From positions 1 to 64,000 of the forward strand of contig JAIQEX010000006.1 of assembly GCA_020073615.1 (NCBI GenBank): a stretch of 64,000 nt of DNA, in the 5' to 3' direction. Position numbers and translations under genes: made by a program. This DNA is from Terriglobia bacterium. GTDB lineage: Bacteria; Acidobacteriota; Terriglobia; Bryobacterales; Bryobacteraceae. The notes beneath the pieces are model-generated. The model saw nothing but the letters and a program-made list of their open reading frames with translations, did not search any database and was not told the origin of the DNA. Of the stretch, positions 56,607 to 64,000 are shown piece after piece; positions within the stretch are counted from its first letter, which is position 1; each line of letters starts with the position of its first letter.

Positions 56607-58084
56607 TAGGTTGTCGGTAGCCCCTTCTTTTCCGAACCGTATTTGGGATAGGCCTGCACGTCCATGCCGAACACTTCGCCGGCGATGGTGGCGATCACCT
56701 TGTTGGTGGTGACCGAGCCGTAGCCGCCGACGGAATGGCCGCGCATGGAAAACGATCCGGGCGAGCGGACGTCGGGGTCCTCGTACACCGGCAGCGCCAT
56801 GGGGTGCTTGATGCCCAGCGTGAAATAGACGCGCGGGCCGGGGTGGAGCATGTTCTCGACGGTGGCGATGAAATCGCCGGCGCGCACGTCGCGGCTGCCA
56901 AGTCCGGCCGAGCCGCCGTAAAAGCGCGGCATGCGCAGCACCGGGGGATAGCCGGGCGTGCCCGCCATGGCGTCGGCGAAGGCGGCCTTGATCTCGCACA
57001 ACTGGGGATTGGACTGCATCAGCGGAATGTCGAGCCGCTCCAGCACCGCGATGGCTTTGACATGGCGCAGGGCGGCGACGATTTCCGCCGCCGGGAAGGG
57101 ACGGAACGCCGTCAAGTGCAGCAGGCCGACCTTCCAGCCGCGGTGCTCGCGCATCCAGTCGACGGCAGCCTCGGCGGTCTCCATCATGCACCCCGAGCCG
57201 ACGATGGCGTAGTCGGCATCCTCCATGCGGTAGGGCATCACCACCCCGTAACGGCGGCCGGTGAGATCGTAGAATTCGTCCATGGCCTTCTGAAGCGCCG
57301 GCAGCACCTTGCTGTAATAGCGGCGCTGCGCGATCTTGCCCTTCATGTAGCTGTCCTGGTTCTGCACCACGCCGGACATCAGCGGCACCTGCGGGTCCAT
57401 GAGGTTGCGCAGGCGGCGCGAGGGCGGGCCGACGAACAGTTCCATGAGGTCGGGCTCGGCCAGCCGGACATTCTCGATGGTGTGCGTGGTGAGGAAGCCG
57501 TCCTGCACGTTGAGGAAGGGCGTTTCCGTATCTTCGGCGACGCGCCGGGAAATCAGCGCCATGTCGCCCGCTTCCTGCGCGTTGCGGGCATACAGAATCC
57601 CCCAGCCGCAGTCGGCCACCCCGGCAATGTCGTCATGGCCGCAATGCACGTTGAGCGAGTGCGAGGTGAGGGCGCGCGCGCCGATGTGAAAGACGATGGG
57701 CAGCCGCTTTCCGGAGATGGTGTACAGCACCTCCTTCATGAGGATGAGGCCCTGGCCGGAGGTGAAGTTGGTCACCCGCCCGCCCGCCACCGCGAACCCC
57801 TCGCACGTGCTGGTGGCGCTGTGCTCGCTCTCGGGCTCGATGAAGGCCAGCTCTTCGCCCCACATGTTACGGGTGCCGTTGGCGACCTCGGCCTGGTAGC
57901 CGCCGCCCATGGTGGTGGACGAGGTGATGGGGTACGCGCAAGCGCCTTGCGTGATATGGGTTTCCACCCAGACCACCATGCCCGCGCCATCGGACGTAGT
58001 AGGAATGCCGGGGTATGGCGCACGAATTTCCGCCTCCCCGGGAACGAATTCCGCCTGGGGCGGAACCCCGGTAATGGTTGCCAT
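56567..58084 (-). pseudogene. pyruvate/2-oxoacid:ferredoxin oxidoreductase, alpha region, 3' truncated
   Basis: The gene starts at ATG 58084 (MATITGVPPQAEFVPGEAEI). Domain I of pyruvate:ferredoxin oxidoreductase is clear (QGACAYPITSSTTMGGGYQ, FNVQDG-like LNVQDGFLTTHTIENVRL), then domain II (YAIVGSGCMMETAEAAVDWM, AIAVLERLDIPLMQSNPQLC), and the opening of the gamma domain (FSMRGHSVGGYGSVTTNKVI, AYPKYGSEKKGLPTTYYLTI). There the homology ends near 56606, followed by SPSRGCGL and a stop. The rest of the gamma region, the ferredoxin domain and the TPP-binding part are missing. Intact enzymes couple 2-oxoacid cleavage to ferredoxin. Confidence 0.8.
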
Positions 58085-58212
58085 GGCAGCCCCTCTCTTG
58101 AATACAAAAAACCCGGTATAGATGAAGACAACCGGCTGCCGGAATTTGTCCGATAGCGTATCAGATTCGCCGGACCGAAGCCACCCTGGATACGTTTCGC
58201 ACTTCTCCCGCC

Positions 58213-58629
58213 TTAACTCGCAAATGGATTGACCACGCGCACGCCACCCAGCACTGCGCCGGACTGAAGGTCCTCGCTGTAGAGCGCCTGCACACCCGCT
58301 GCCCGCGCTGCGTGGACGATCAATGCGTCCCAAAATGAAATCTGCGTCAGCCGGTGCAGCTCGATCGCCGCGATTACGTCGCTCGCCTCAAAACGAACTA
58401 CTCGGGCGCGGGCCAGAATCTCCACCTTCCGCTGCGCCACCTCGGGAGCCACGCCGAGCTTGCGAGTCGCGGCCACGTAGTATTCCTGCAAGACCTGCAG
58501 CGACACAACCGCCGTCCCACGGCGAAGATGCTCAGCCACGAGCGCGATCACCCGGCCTTGTTTCTCCGGCGACGAAGCATCGTCGGCGTACACCAACACA
58601 TTCGTGTCGAAGAAGGCGAGCCCGTTCAT
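58213..58629 (-). CDS. vapC: VapC-type PIN-domain toxin
   Basis: The 138-residue PIN protein shows the acidic metal-binding residues in FFDTNVLVYADDAS (Asp8), LQVLQEYY (Glu near 49), ISFWDALIVHAA (Asp near 100) and LYSEDLQSG. VapC proteins are RNases that cut tRNA or rRNA when free of the antitoxin. The gene overlaps the antitoxin gene by 4 bases (ATGA). Confidence 0.9.
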   Translation of the reverse strand: MNGLAFFDTNVLVYADDASSPEKQGRVIALVAEHLRRGTAVVSLQVLQEYYVAATRKLGVAPEVAQRKVEILARARVVRFEASDVIAAIELHRLTQISFWDALIVHAARAAGVQALYSEDLQSGAVLGGVRVVNPFAS

Positions 58630-58853
58630 CGCCGCTTGTGTAGTTCCTCACGGTTGAACTTCCAGCCCCCCGAGTCGCCCTGAGCGGCACGAGAGAGTTG
58701 TTCGAACTCTCTGGTATCGGAGTCCGCATCGCTTTTCCCCGCAAACTGCTCCAGGTACTGCCGCACCAGCTGGTTCACACTCGTGCCCATTGCCTCCGCG
58801 CGGCGCCTCGCTTCCAGGATGAGCTCATCATCGATGGCAAGAGTCACGTTCAT
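58626..58853 (-). CDS. vapB: VapB-type antitoxin with ribbon-helix-helix domain
   Basis: From ATG 58853 (MNVTLAIDDELILEARRRAE) the 75-residue protein has an N-terminal ribbon-helix-helix DNA-binding fold (strand, then two helices to NQLVRQYLEQFAG) and an acidic, disordered C-terminal end that would wrap the toxin. A GTG at 58874 in the same frame lies inside the palindrome and is less likely as start. The promoter described upstream places transcription start at the A of this ATG, so the message is probably leaderless. Confidence 0.85.
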   Translation of the reverse strand: MNVTLAIDDELILEARRRAEAMGTSVNQLVRQYLEQFAGKSDADSDTREFEQLSRAAQGDSGGWKFNREELHKRR

Positions 58854-58855
58854 GC

Positions 58856-58888
58856 ACACATAATACGTGTTCACGTATTATGTGTCAA
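58856..58888 (-). promoter_or_regulatory. vapBC promoter overlapped by a perfect 14+14 palindrome (operator)
   Basis: ACACATAATACGTG (58856-58869), TT, and CACGTATTATGTGT (58872-58885) form a perfect inverted repeat. On the minus strand TTGACA (58888-58883) and TATTAT (58865-58860) are spaced by 17 bases, a near-ideal sigma-70 promoter that lies inside the palindrome. The operator therefore covers both promoter elements, which fits repression by the VapBC complex. Confidence 0.85.
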
Positions 58889-59103
58889 GCCGCGAAAGGC
58901 CACCAGCAAAGCATAGAGCCCCCGGCCGTGGGCGTAGATGCTGCCGCAGGCCCGCCGGTAGCGGCGGACAACACTTCCAGCTCGCACGCGCGCATCGCCT
59001 TACGCAACAAGGAGGAGTGCCATCCATCGGGAGCAGGGGGCTCCGTGGCCAGGGATCGGGGGCCAGGGGCCGGCCCGCCTCGTAGTGACAAACCTGAAAT
59101 ATC

Positions 59104-59193
59104 TGGCGGAGAGGGGGAGATTCGAACTCCCGGTACCCTCACAGGTACTCCCGCTTTCGAGGCGGGCGCGATCGACCACTCTGCCACCTCTCC
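59104..59193 (-). tRNA. tRNA-Ser (anticodon CGA)
   Basis: On the minus strand the acceptor stem GGAGAGG pairs with CCTCTCC, followed by G and an encoded CCA. The anticodon stem CCCGC/GCGGG carries the loop CTCGAAA with anticodon CGA. The long variable arm (GTACC...GGTACC) is as expected for serine, and the T-arm is GGGAG-TTCGAAT-CTCCC. It reads UCG codons. Confidence 0.96.
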
Positions 59194-59264
59194 GCGACGA
59201 TGAGACCAGTTTATCATGTCCGTCATTTCATACGGACAACCGGTCGCCGCCGCCAAGGGCAGAC

Positions 59265-59792
59265 CTACCGAGGGCCACCCGGAACCATGTAGTTATGGGC
59301 GGCCACGCCTCCCACCGCCGCGGCACTGCAGAAATTGACAATCGACAACGTGCGGTAAAGACCGGGATGCGCGTGATGCCGCATCGCCAGGTACTCCACC
59401 CCCATCACTGCGCCGAGGATGCCCATCTTCAACACAGCGGAGTGCCAGCCGAAGGCGCCGGACGATTGCACCAGCGTGGAATTCAGCTCCCGTTTCTTCC
59501 AGGAGGAGGCGGTATCGGCCGCGTTGGCGGCGGCCAGTGTGGCCAGGCTGATCTTCCATAGCCGGGCTCCTGGTGCGGTGATTTCGGCCGCTCGAGTTGG
59601 TATGCCCTGCGCAACCGGTTCCATCAGACCTATGTCTATCCTGCTCATCGCGGTCGACCCCGCCACGGCAGCACCCCCGTCTGCCCGCGCGGCGATAAGG
59701 GGCCGCTCCTGGGCGCGCCCCGGCGCTGCGCAACAGACCACAACCAGCGCTATGACGCTGACTTCGAATAAGCGATTTCGGCATCGGCCCAT
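59265..59792 (-). CDS. exported hypothetical protein (175 aa)
   Basis: The protein has an N-terminal signal peptide (FEVSVIALVVVCCAAPGRAQ). The remainder includes a helical stretch LWKISLATLAAANAADTASS and, near the end, two hydrophobic segments (GILGAVMGVEYLAM and IVNFCSAAAVGGVAAHNYM) that may be membrane helices. I do not recognise a family. It follows the TPR gene by 40 bases on the same strand and may be cotranscribed. Confidence 0.55.
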   Translation of the reverse strand: MGRCRNRLFEVSVIALVVVCCAAPGRAQERPLIAARADGGAAVAGSTAMSRIDIGLMEPVAQGIPTRAAEITAPGARLWKISLATLAAANAADTASSWKKRELNSTLVQSSGAFGWHSAVLKMGILGAVMGVEYLAMRHHAHPGLYRTLSIVNFCSAAAVGGVAAHNYMVPGGPR

Positions 59793-59832
59793 ACTCCCCG
59801 TATCGGCCGGTTTCCCATTTTGCCCGGCTTTT

Positions 59833-61131
59833 TCAGTGCCCTGTCAGCCGCTCGATCCGCACGTCCCGCAACACGATATATCCTTCGATGCGGGTCGTCC
59901 CGGGGGTCCGCTGGCATGCCAGCCGAAGCCGTATCAGCCGGCAGCCCGGAGGACTCACAAAAGCAAGCCGGCCCGGCGCGATATCTTGCGAAGACAGGGC
60001 CGCACTCTCGGCGATCGCGCCGCCACCGGAGCAGCCGGTTACCTGCCAGCGCGGACCCTCGCCCGCAGGAATCCCGGAGGTCCGGTACGCGAACCGCAGC
60101 TCGTACGCACCGTTTTCCAGCACGGGCACGAATTGCGCCAGCGGCTCGCAGCTCTCCGGCTGCCCTCCGGAGAAGGTCAACCGCAGCCCCGCGACGGCTT
60201 CTTCGCGCGCGGCACTTACTCCCTCGATCGAGGCCAGCCGCCAGTCGAAGCCCCGCGACGTGGGCGAAATCGCGAAGGCGCCATTGGTCAAAACCGGCCC
60301 GCCATCCGGCGACAGGGCGGCAAACGGTTCCCGGTGCGCGGCAATGAGGCCGTTCCAGATGAGCAGCGCGCCCTCCACCTGCCGGTCTTCCACGAGCCGG
60401 TCGCACGCCGCCTCCAGAAGAGGAACATCGGACGGACGGCCCCCCTTCATTACGGACTGTGCGCTCGCCGCGACCCGTCCGGTCTCGCTCCGGCCCAGGA
60501 GGTAGGCGAGGTAACCCGCCCGCTGATCCGGGCTGCGCAGCTCCAGCCGTTCCGCCAGGTCCCCGTTCTCCGCGGCCCTGGCGCACAAATCGAACAGCGG
60601 CGCCGGATCGCCGTACACCATGGCCGCCGCGGACTTCGCCCAATGCCAGAATCGCGCGCCGTCGTTGCGGCGGTAATAGTAATTCGCCAGCGTCCATCGC
60701 GGCAGATACTGCTGGTTCTCCTCGGCCGCGCGCAGCAGGCAGCGTTCCGCCGCCGCGTAGTCGCCGCCGGCCTCCGACCGCAGCCCGAGCTCGATCCAGG
60801 AATCCGCATCCGCCGGATTGAGGGCCACCGCCCGGCGCAAGGCGGCGTTCGACCTCGCCGGATCCTGCTCCGCCAGCAGCACCGCAAGCCGGAAATAATA
60901 CTGCGACTGACCCAGCATCAGCGCAACGGCCCGCTCGGCCGCCGCGCTGGTCTCCCGCCGAGCCCAGTAATCCGCCATCCCGGCGCGCGCCGACCACACC
61001 CCCGCGGCCCCGCACCCCGCCAATGCTACGGTTGCCGCCACCCACCGCTGTACCCGCTGTTTCACCGCTTCGCCCGCACGAAATTCATCAACTAATAGAG
61101 TAAGCTTAATAGGTCCCCATGCAAACGACAA
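59833..61131 (-). CDS. membrane-anchored TPR protein of a polysaccharide locus
   Basis: The 432-residue protein has a membrane span at residues about 30-50 (VAATVALAGCGAAGVWSA), tetratricopeptide pairs (LAVLLAEQDPARSNAALRRA, WIELGLRSEAGGDYAAAERC) to about residue 250, and a C-terminal beta-sandwich resembling a carbohydrate-binding module (NGAYELRFAYRTSG, GYIVLRDVRIERL). The order of TPR and jelly-roll is known from exopolysaccharide-associated proteins in acidobacteria. It is divergent from the FecR-like and ligase genes. Confidence 0.7.
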   Translation of the reverse strand: MSFAWGPIKLTLLVDEFRAGEAVKQRVQRWVAATVALAGCGAAGVWSARAGMADYWARRETSAAAERAVALMLGQSQYYFRLAVLLAEQDPARSNAALRRAVALNPADADSWIELGLRSEAGGDYAAAERCLLRAAEENQQYLPRWTLANYYYRRNDGARFWHWAKSAAAMVYGDPAPLFDLCARAAENGDLAERLELRSPDQRAGYLAYLLGRSETGRVAASAQSVMKGGRPSDVPLLEAACDRLVEDRQVEGALLIWNGLIAAHREPFAALSPDGGPVLTNGAFAISPTSRGFDWRLASIEGVSAAREEAVAGLRLTFSGGQPESCEPLAQFVPVLENGAYELRFAYRTSGIPAGEGPRWQVTGCSGGGAIAESAALSSQDIAPGRLAFVSPPGCRLIRLRLACQRTPGTTRIEGYIVLRDVRIERLTGH

Positions 61132-61251
61132 AGTGCGGGCGGGCCATGTAAGACACGAGTAACACGGATGTATCTGCGCGGAATTGTCCTTGTGACCGCG
61201 GGCGCATTGTTATACTCTAAGCGAGATAACATTCTGCATGGAGTAAAACGC

Positions 61252-62082
61252 ATGAAGGAATTGTTCGCTCTGCTGGCGGGCGGTTGCCTGTTTCTTACCG
61301 GTGCGGCTTCCCCCCCGATTGGGTTCGTAAGGTCGAATGGCGCCTTCCGCGTGGATGGCTCCACCATTCGCGGAAACGGCACCCTCGCCGAAGGCGCCGT
61401 GGTGGAGACCACCGAGGCCCGTTCCGTCCTCGAAATCGGGGGCGTCCGCATCGCCCTCCTCCCGGCTTCGCGCGCCAGGGTCTACCGCGGCCATAGCGTG
61501 TTGGAGAAGGGCTCGGGCGTCGCCAGCGGCGCCGCTGCCTACGTGATCGAAGCCGGCATCGTGCGCATCGCCGCCGCCGGCAATGACTCCGTGGTCGAAG
61601 TCGAGATTCGCGCCACCGGCGTGGCCGTTGCCGCCCGCAGCGGCGCCGCCAGCGTGCGCAACGCCGCCGGCCTTCTGCTGGCCAGCCTGCGCCCCGGCGA
61701 GGCGCTCGTCTTCAAGCCCCAGGCGGGAGCCGCCCAAGCCGTGCAGTTATCCGGCAAGCTCGAACAGAAGAGTAACTTCCTGACCGATTCCACTACCAAC
61801 ATCACCGTCGAGTTGCAAGGGACCAACCTGGCGAAATACGCCGGCCAGACCGTCGCCATCAGCGGCTCCACCATCCCCGGCGCTACCGCGGCGCCGGGTG
61901 CCTCCCAGGTCGTGGAGGTCGAAAGTATCCAGGTGCTGTCCCCAGGCGCGGCCCCCAGGAGCGGCCTCTCGAATCGAACGCTCGGAGTCGTCGTGGGCGG
62001 CGTGGCCGTGGGCGGAACCGTGGCGGGTCTTGGCGTCGCCGGAGCGTTTAACGGCGCCCCGCCGCCCGCGAGCGCCAGGTAG
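61252..62082 (+). CDS. exported FecR-like domain protein
   Basis: ATG at 61252 follows GGAG and starts a signal peptide (MKELFALLAGGCLFLTGAAS). The next 120 residues have the FecR-type beta pattern: FRVDGSTIRGNGTLAEGAVV, VLEIGGVRIALLPASRARVY. The C-terminal part includes a hydrophobic, glycine-rich segment (TLGVVVGGVAVGGTVAGLGV), a probable membrane anchor. TATACT at 61211-61216 is a good -10 element for it. Function unknown; it precedes the ligase gene by 32 bases. Confidence 0.65.
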   Translation: MKELFALLAGGCLFLTGAASPPIGFVRSNGAFRVDGSTIRGNGTLAEGAVVETTEARSVLEIGGVRIALLPASRARVYRGHSVLEKGSGVASGAAAYVIEAGIVRIAAAGNDSVVEVEIRATGVAVAARSGAASVRNAAGLLLASLRPGEALVFKPQAGAAQAVQLSGKLEQKSNFLTDSTTNITVELQGTNLAKYAGQTVAISGSTIPGATAAPGASQVVEVESIQVLSPGAAPRSGLSNRTLGVVVGGVAVGGTVAGLGVAGAFNGAPPPASAR

Positions 62083-62114
62083 TGCCGCCGCCCAGGCGGT
62101 AACTCCGGTCTGTC

Positions 62115-63326
62115 ATGCACCTGGCGCTGGCGGCCCTCTTCTTCTTCGCCATCCTCACGCTGTGGGTCCCGGCGTACTGGCCAGTCACGGTTTTTCAGGT
62201 GGGCGTGTTCACGCTTGCCGCCGTGGCCATCGTCCGCGCCGTGCCCTTGCCCATACGATTGCCCTATCCCTGCTTCCCCTTGGCGTTCGCCGTCGCCTGG
62301 GGCCTGCTCCAATGGACCACCGGCCGCACCGCCTACCCCTTTGACACCCAGACCGACATCGTTCAATGGTCCACTTACCTGGCGGTCTTCTTCACTGGCT
62401 TCACTTTCTTTCAACATCGCGAAGCGCGCCGCTGGTTCCGCTCCGCTATGCTCTGGTTCAGCTTCCTGGTGGCCGTCCTGGCTACTCTTCAGACCTTCAC
62501 TTCCGGCGGCAAGGTCTTCTGGCTCTTTCCCAGCGGCTACACCGATTTCGTCATGGGCCCCATCGTCTACCGCAACCACTACGCCGCGTTCATCGAAGCC
62601 GTCCTGCCGATCGCCGTCTACAAAGCGCTCGCGCGCCGGGGCCGGCCGCTCCTCTACTCCGCCATCGCCGCCGCCCTCTACGCCTCGGTGATTGCTTCCG
62701 CCTCCCGCGCCGGCTCGGTCCTCGCTACCGCCGAGATTCTCGTGGCTGCCGGCCTCCTGTGGGCCCGCGGCCGCGCCACCGGCCGCGCCGTCGGCCTGTC
62801 GCTTCTCCGCATGTCCGTCCCCCTCGCCGCCTTCACCGCCGTGGTCGGCTGGCAGCGCGTCTGGGAGCGCTTCTGGGTCCCCGATCCCCTGGCGCTACGC
62901 CGCGAGTTCGCCATCTCCTCCCTGCACATGATCTCCGCCCACCCCTGGTTCGGCTCCGGCCTCGGCACCTGGGCCACCGTCTATCCGCGCTACGCCATCG
63001 TCGATCTCGGGACCTTCGCCAACCGCGCCCACAGCGACTGGCTGCAGTGGACCGCCGAAGGCGGCATCCCCCTCGCGCTTGCCCTCCTCACGCTCTTCCT
63101 CTGGTGCCTCCGTCCGGCCTTCCGCTCCGTGTGGGGCGTGGGCGTCATTGCCGTGTTCCTCCACGCCGGGGTGGATTACCCGTTCTCCCGCCCGGCCCTG
63201 GGCTCCTGGGTCTTCGCGGTCATCGCCCTGTTGGCGGCCTCCGCGCGGGAAAGGCAGTCGGCGCCTTCGGCACTGCCCGCCTCGGGATTTTCCCCGATTA
63301 CCCGATTCATACGCCGCAATTTATAA
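62115..63326 (+). CDS. O-antigen ligase / Wzy-type polysaccharide polymerase
   Basis: The 403-residue protein has about ten hydrophobic spans and the Wzy_C periplasmic loop region: VMGPIVYRNHYAAFIEAVLP, SASRAGSVLATAEI, and MISAHPWFGSGLGTWATVYP with the arginine and histidine residues typical of the ligase family (H in NRAHSDWLQWTAEGGI). It would join or polymerise polysaccharide units at the outer side of the inner membrane. It lies between the FecR-like and NusG-like genes, all on the plus strand. Confidence 0.85.
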   Translation: MHLALAALFFFAILTLWVPAYWPVTVFQVGVFTLAAVAIVRAVPLPIRLPYPCFPLAFAVAWGLLQWTTGRTAYPFDTQTDIVQWSTYLAVFFTGFTFFQHREARRWFRSAMLWFSFLVAVLATLQTFTSGGKVFWLFPSGYTDFVMGPIVYRNHYAAFIEAVLPIAVYKALARRGRPLLYSAIAAALYASVIASASRAGSVLATAEILVAAGLLWARGRATGRAVGLSLLRMSVPLAAFTAVVGWQRVWERFWVPDPLALRREFAISSLHMISAHPWFGSGLGTWATVYPRYAIVDLGTFANRAHSDWLQWTAEGGIPLALALLTLFLWCLRPAFRSVWGVGVIAVFLHAGVDYPFSRPALGSWVFAVIALLAASARERQSAPSALPASGFSPITRFIRRNL

Positions 63327-63327
63327 T
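63322..63327 (+). promoter_or_regulatory. candidate -10 element for the NusG-like gene
   Basis: TATAAT, a perfect -10 hexamer, overlaps the stop codon of the ligase gene and lies in the only AT-rich patch of this region. The -35 side is weak (TTACCC at 18 bases). The predicted leader is about 50 bases. Confidence 0.4.
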
Positions 63328-63385
63328 AATTCAAGCATAGCCCGGTCTGGAATTATCTCTGGTACATCCTCATATTTGAGGCGGT

Positions 63386-63967
63386 ATGCCACACGGAATT
63401 CGTTGGTTTGCGCTGACCGTGAAGCCGCAACACGAAAAGGCGGTGGTCGCCCAGCTACGGGGTCGGGACATCGAGGGCTGGGTGCCCCTCTATCGCGAGC
63501 GCCGTCGCTGGTCCGATCGCCAGCGCACCGTCGAATTGCCCCTCTTCCCCCGCTATGTCCTGGCCCGCTTCCGGCTCGCCGACCGGCCATCGGTGCTCGC
63601 CATCCCCAGTGTCACCTCGATCGTCAGCTTCGGCGGCAAGCCGTGCGCCGTCGAGGCCCGCGAAATTGAGGCCGTCCGCCACATGGTCGCCTCCGGTCTG
63701 CCCGTCAGGCCGTGGCCCTTGCTCGAGATCGGGCAGCCCGTCCGCATCTCCGGAGGCGTCATGGATGGCTTGCAGGGAATCCTGGTGCGCGAGAAGACCG
63801 CCTATCGCGTGGTCGTCAACGTCCAGCTCCTGAACAGCGCGGCGTCGGTGGAAATCGAGCGCAGCCACGTCATGGCCGTCAAAGGCGCCCGCCAGGCGCC
63901 CCGCTGCGAGTTGCAGCTCCGCGAATTGGCGGCTTCTCCGGCAGGCGGCCTGGGCCTGCCAAAGTGA
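63386..63967 (+). CDS. NusG-like specialised antiterminator (UpxY/RfaH type)
   Basis: The 193-residue protein has a NusG N-terminal domain (RWFALTVKPQHEKAVVAQLR, GWVPLYRERRRWSDR, PLFPRYVLARF) and a KOW domain (IGQPVRISGGVMDGLQGILV). RfaH/UpxY proteins ride on RNA polymerase and let it read through long polysaccharide operons. Its place after an O-antigen ligase gene suggests that a polysaccharide operon follows beyond the window edge. Confidence 0.88.
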   Translation: MPHGIRWFALTVKPQHEKAVVAQLRGRDIEGWVPLYRERRRWSDRQRTVELPLFPRYVLARFRLADRPSVLAIPSVTSIVSFGGKPCAVEAREIEAVRHMVASGLPVRPWPLLEIGQPVRISGGVMDGLQGILVREKTAYRVVVNVQLLNSAASVEIERSHVMAVKGARQAPRCELQLRELAASPAGGLGLPK

Positions 63968-64000
63968 GCCGGAATCCGGCCGGCGTTCACCCGTTTTCTA

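Noticed and set aside
58854-58874. The upstream GTG at 58874 as start of the antitoxin
   Set aside because: It lies inside the promoter and operator, upstream of the predicted transcription start, so it would not be on the message.

Overview
This 64 kb, high-GC window reads as chromosome from an acidobacterium, most likely of the Solibacteres/Bryobacterales type. The inference rests on an Oar-like TonB-dependent receptor plus the decayed tail of a second one, large duplicated MacB/FtsX-type permeases (now decayed), a PEP-CTERM protein together with exosortase-style exopolysaccharide regulators, a small dockerin-plus-fibronectin exported protein, lpxD (so a Gram-negative envelope), and the general codon and GC style. 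No ribosomal RNA or single-copy marker protein is present to confirm it.

Layout. 1-1.6 kb: remains of insertion sequences and a truncated membrane protein. 1.8-8.8 kb: exported peptidases (M23, S9), two small conserved proteins, an ISAzo13-type transposase tail, and a GMC oxidoreductase with an exported partner. 9.1-12.5 kb: hydrogenase maturation operon hypC-D-E-A-B, followed by the Oar-like receptor and a dockerin/FN3 protein. 16.2-21.9 kb (minus strand): exopolysaccharide module with PilZ protein, nucleotide-sugar dehydrogenase, Wzc/GumC-type chain-length protein, ExeA-type ATPase and CpsD-type tyrosine kinase. 22.3-25.1 kb (plus strand): divergent histidine kinase and sigma-54 response regulator, the probable regulators; a sigma-54-like promoter lies in front of the PilZ gene. 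25.2-31.4 kb: lectin remnant, 5'-3' exonuclease, M1 aminopeptidase, mtnA, CPBP protease, thioredoxin-like protein. 31.4-34.3 kb: decayed region (receptor tail, esterase remnant, repeats). 34.3-41.5 kb: PEP-CTERM protein, lpxD, LOG-family protein, acetyltransferase, hybrid histidine kinase, TPR protein. 41.5-45.5 kb: pseudogenes of two permeases and one GAF/SpoIIE phosphatase. 45.5-51.2 kb (minus strand): a tightly coupled operon for an Mvh-type [NiFe] hydrogenase with HdrA, MvhD, its own maturation protease and a TusA-like protein at the head. 51.4-54.2 kb: large OmpA/Ig-repeat outer-membrane protein. 54.4 kb: RNase P RNA. 54.8-58.1 kb: broken TonB-domain gene, and an alpha/beta hydrolase and a 2-oxoacid:ferredoxin oxidoreductase that have both lost their 3' ends at one junction. 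58.2-58.9 kb: VapBC with a palindromic promoter. 59.1 kb: tRNA-Ser(CGA). 59.3-64 kb: TPR protein, FecR-like protein, O-antigen ligase and a NusG-like antiterminator, probably the start of another polysaccharide locus that continues beyond the window.

How the parts fit. The hyp operon would build the NiFe(CN)2CO centre of the hydrogenase encoded 36 kb away, and the protease inside the hydrogenase operon would trim its large subunit. The hydrogenase, MvhD and HdrA together predict a cytoplasmic H2-dependent, flavin-based electron-transfer complex. No HdrB or HdrC is present in the window, so its thiol or disulfide acceptor is unknown; the TusA-like protein at the head suggests a sulfur-carrier link. 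A large share of the window is in decay or carries frameshifts, which may be real pseudogenisation or partly sequence error.
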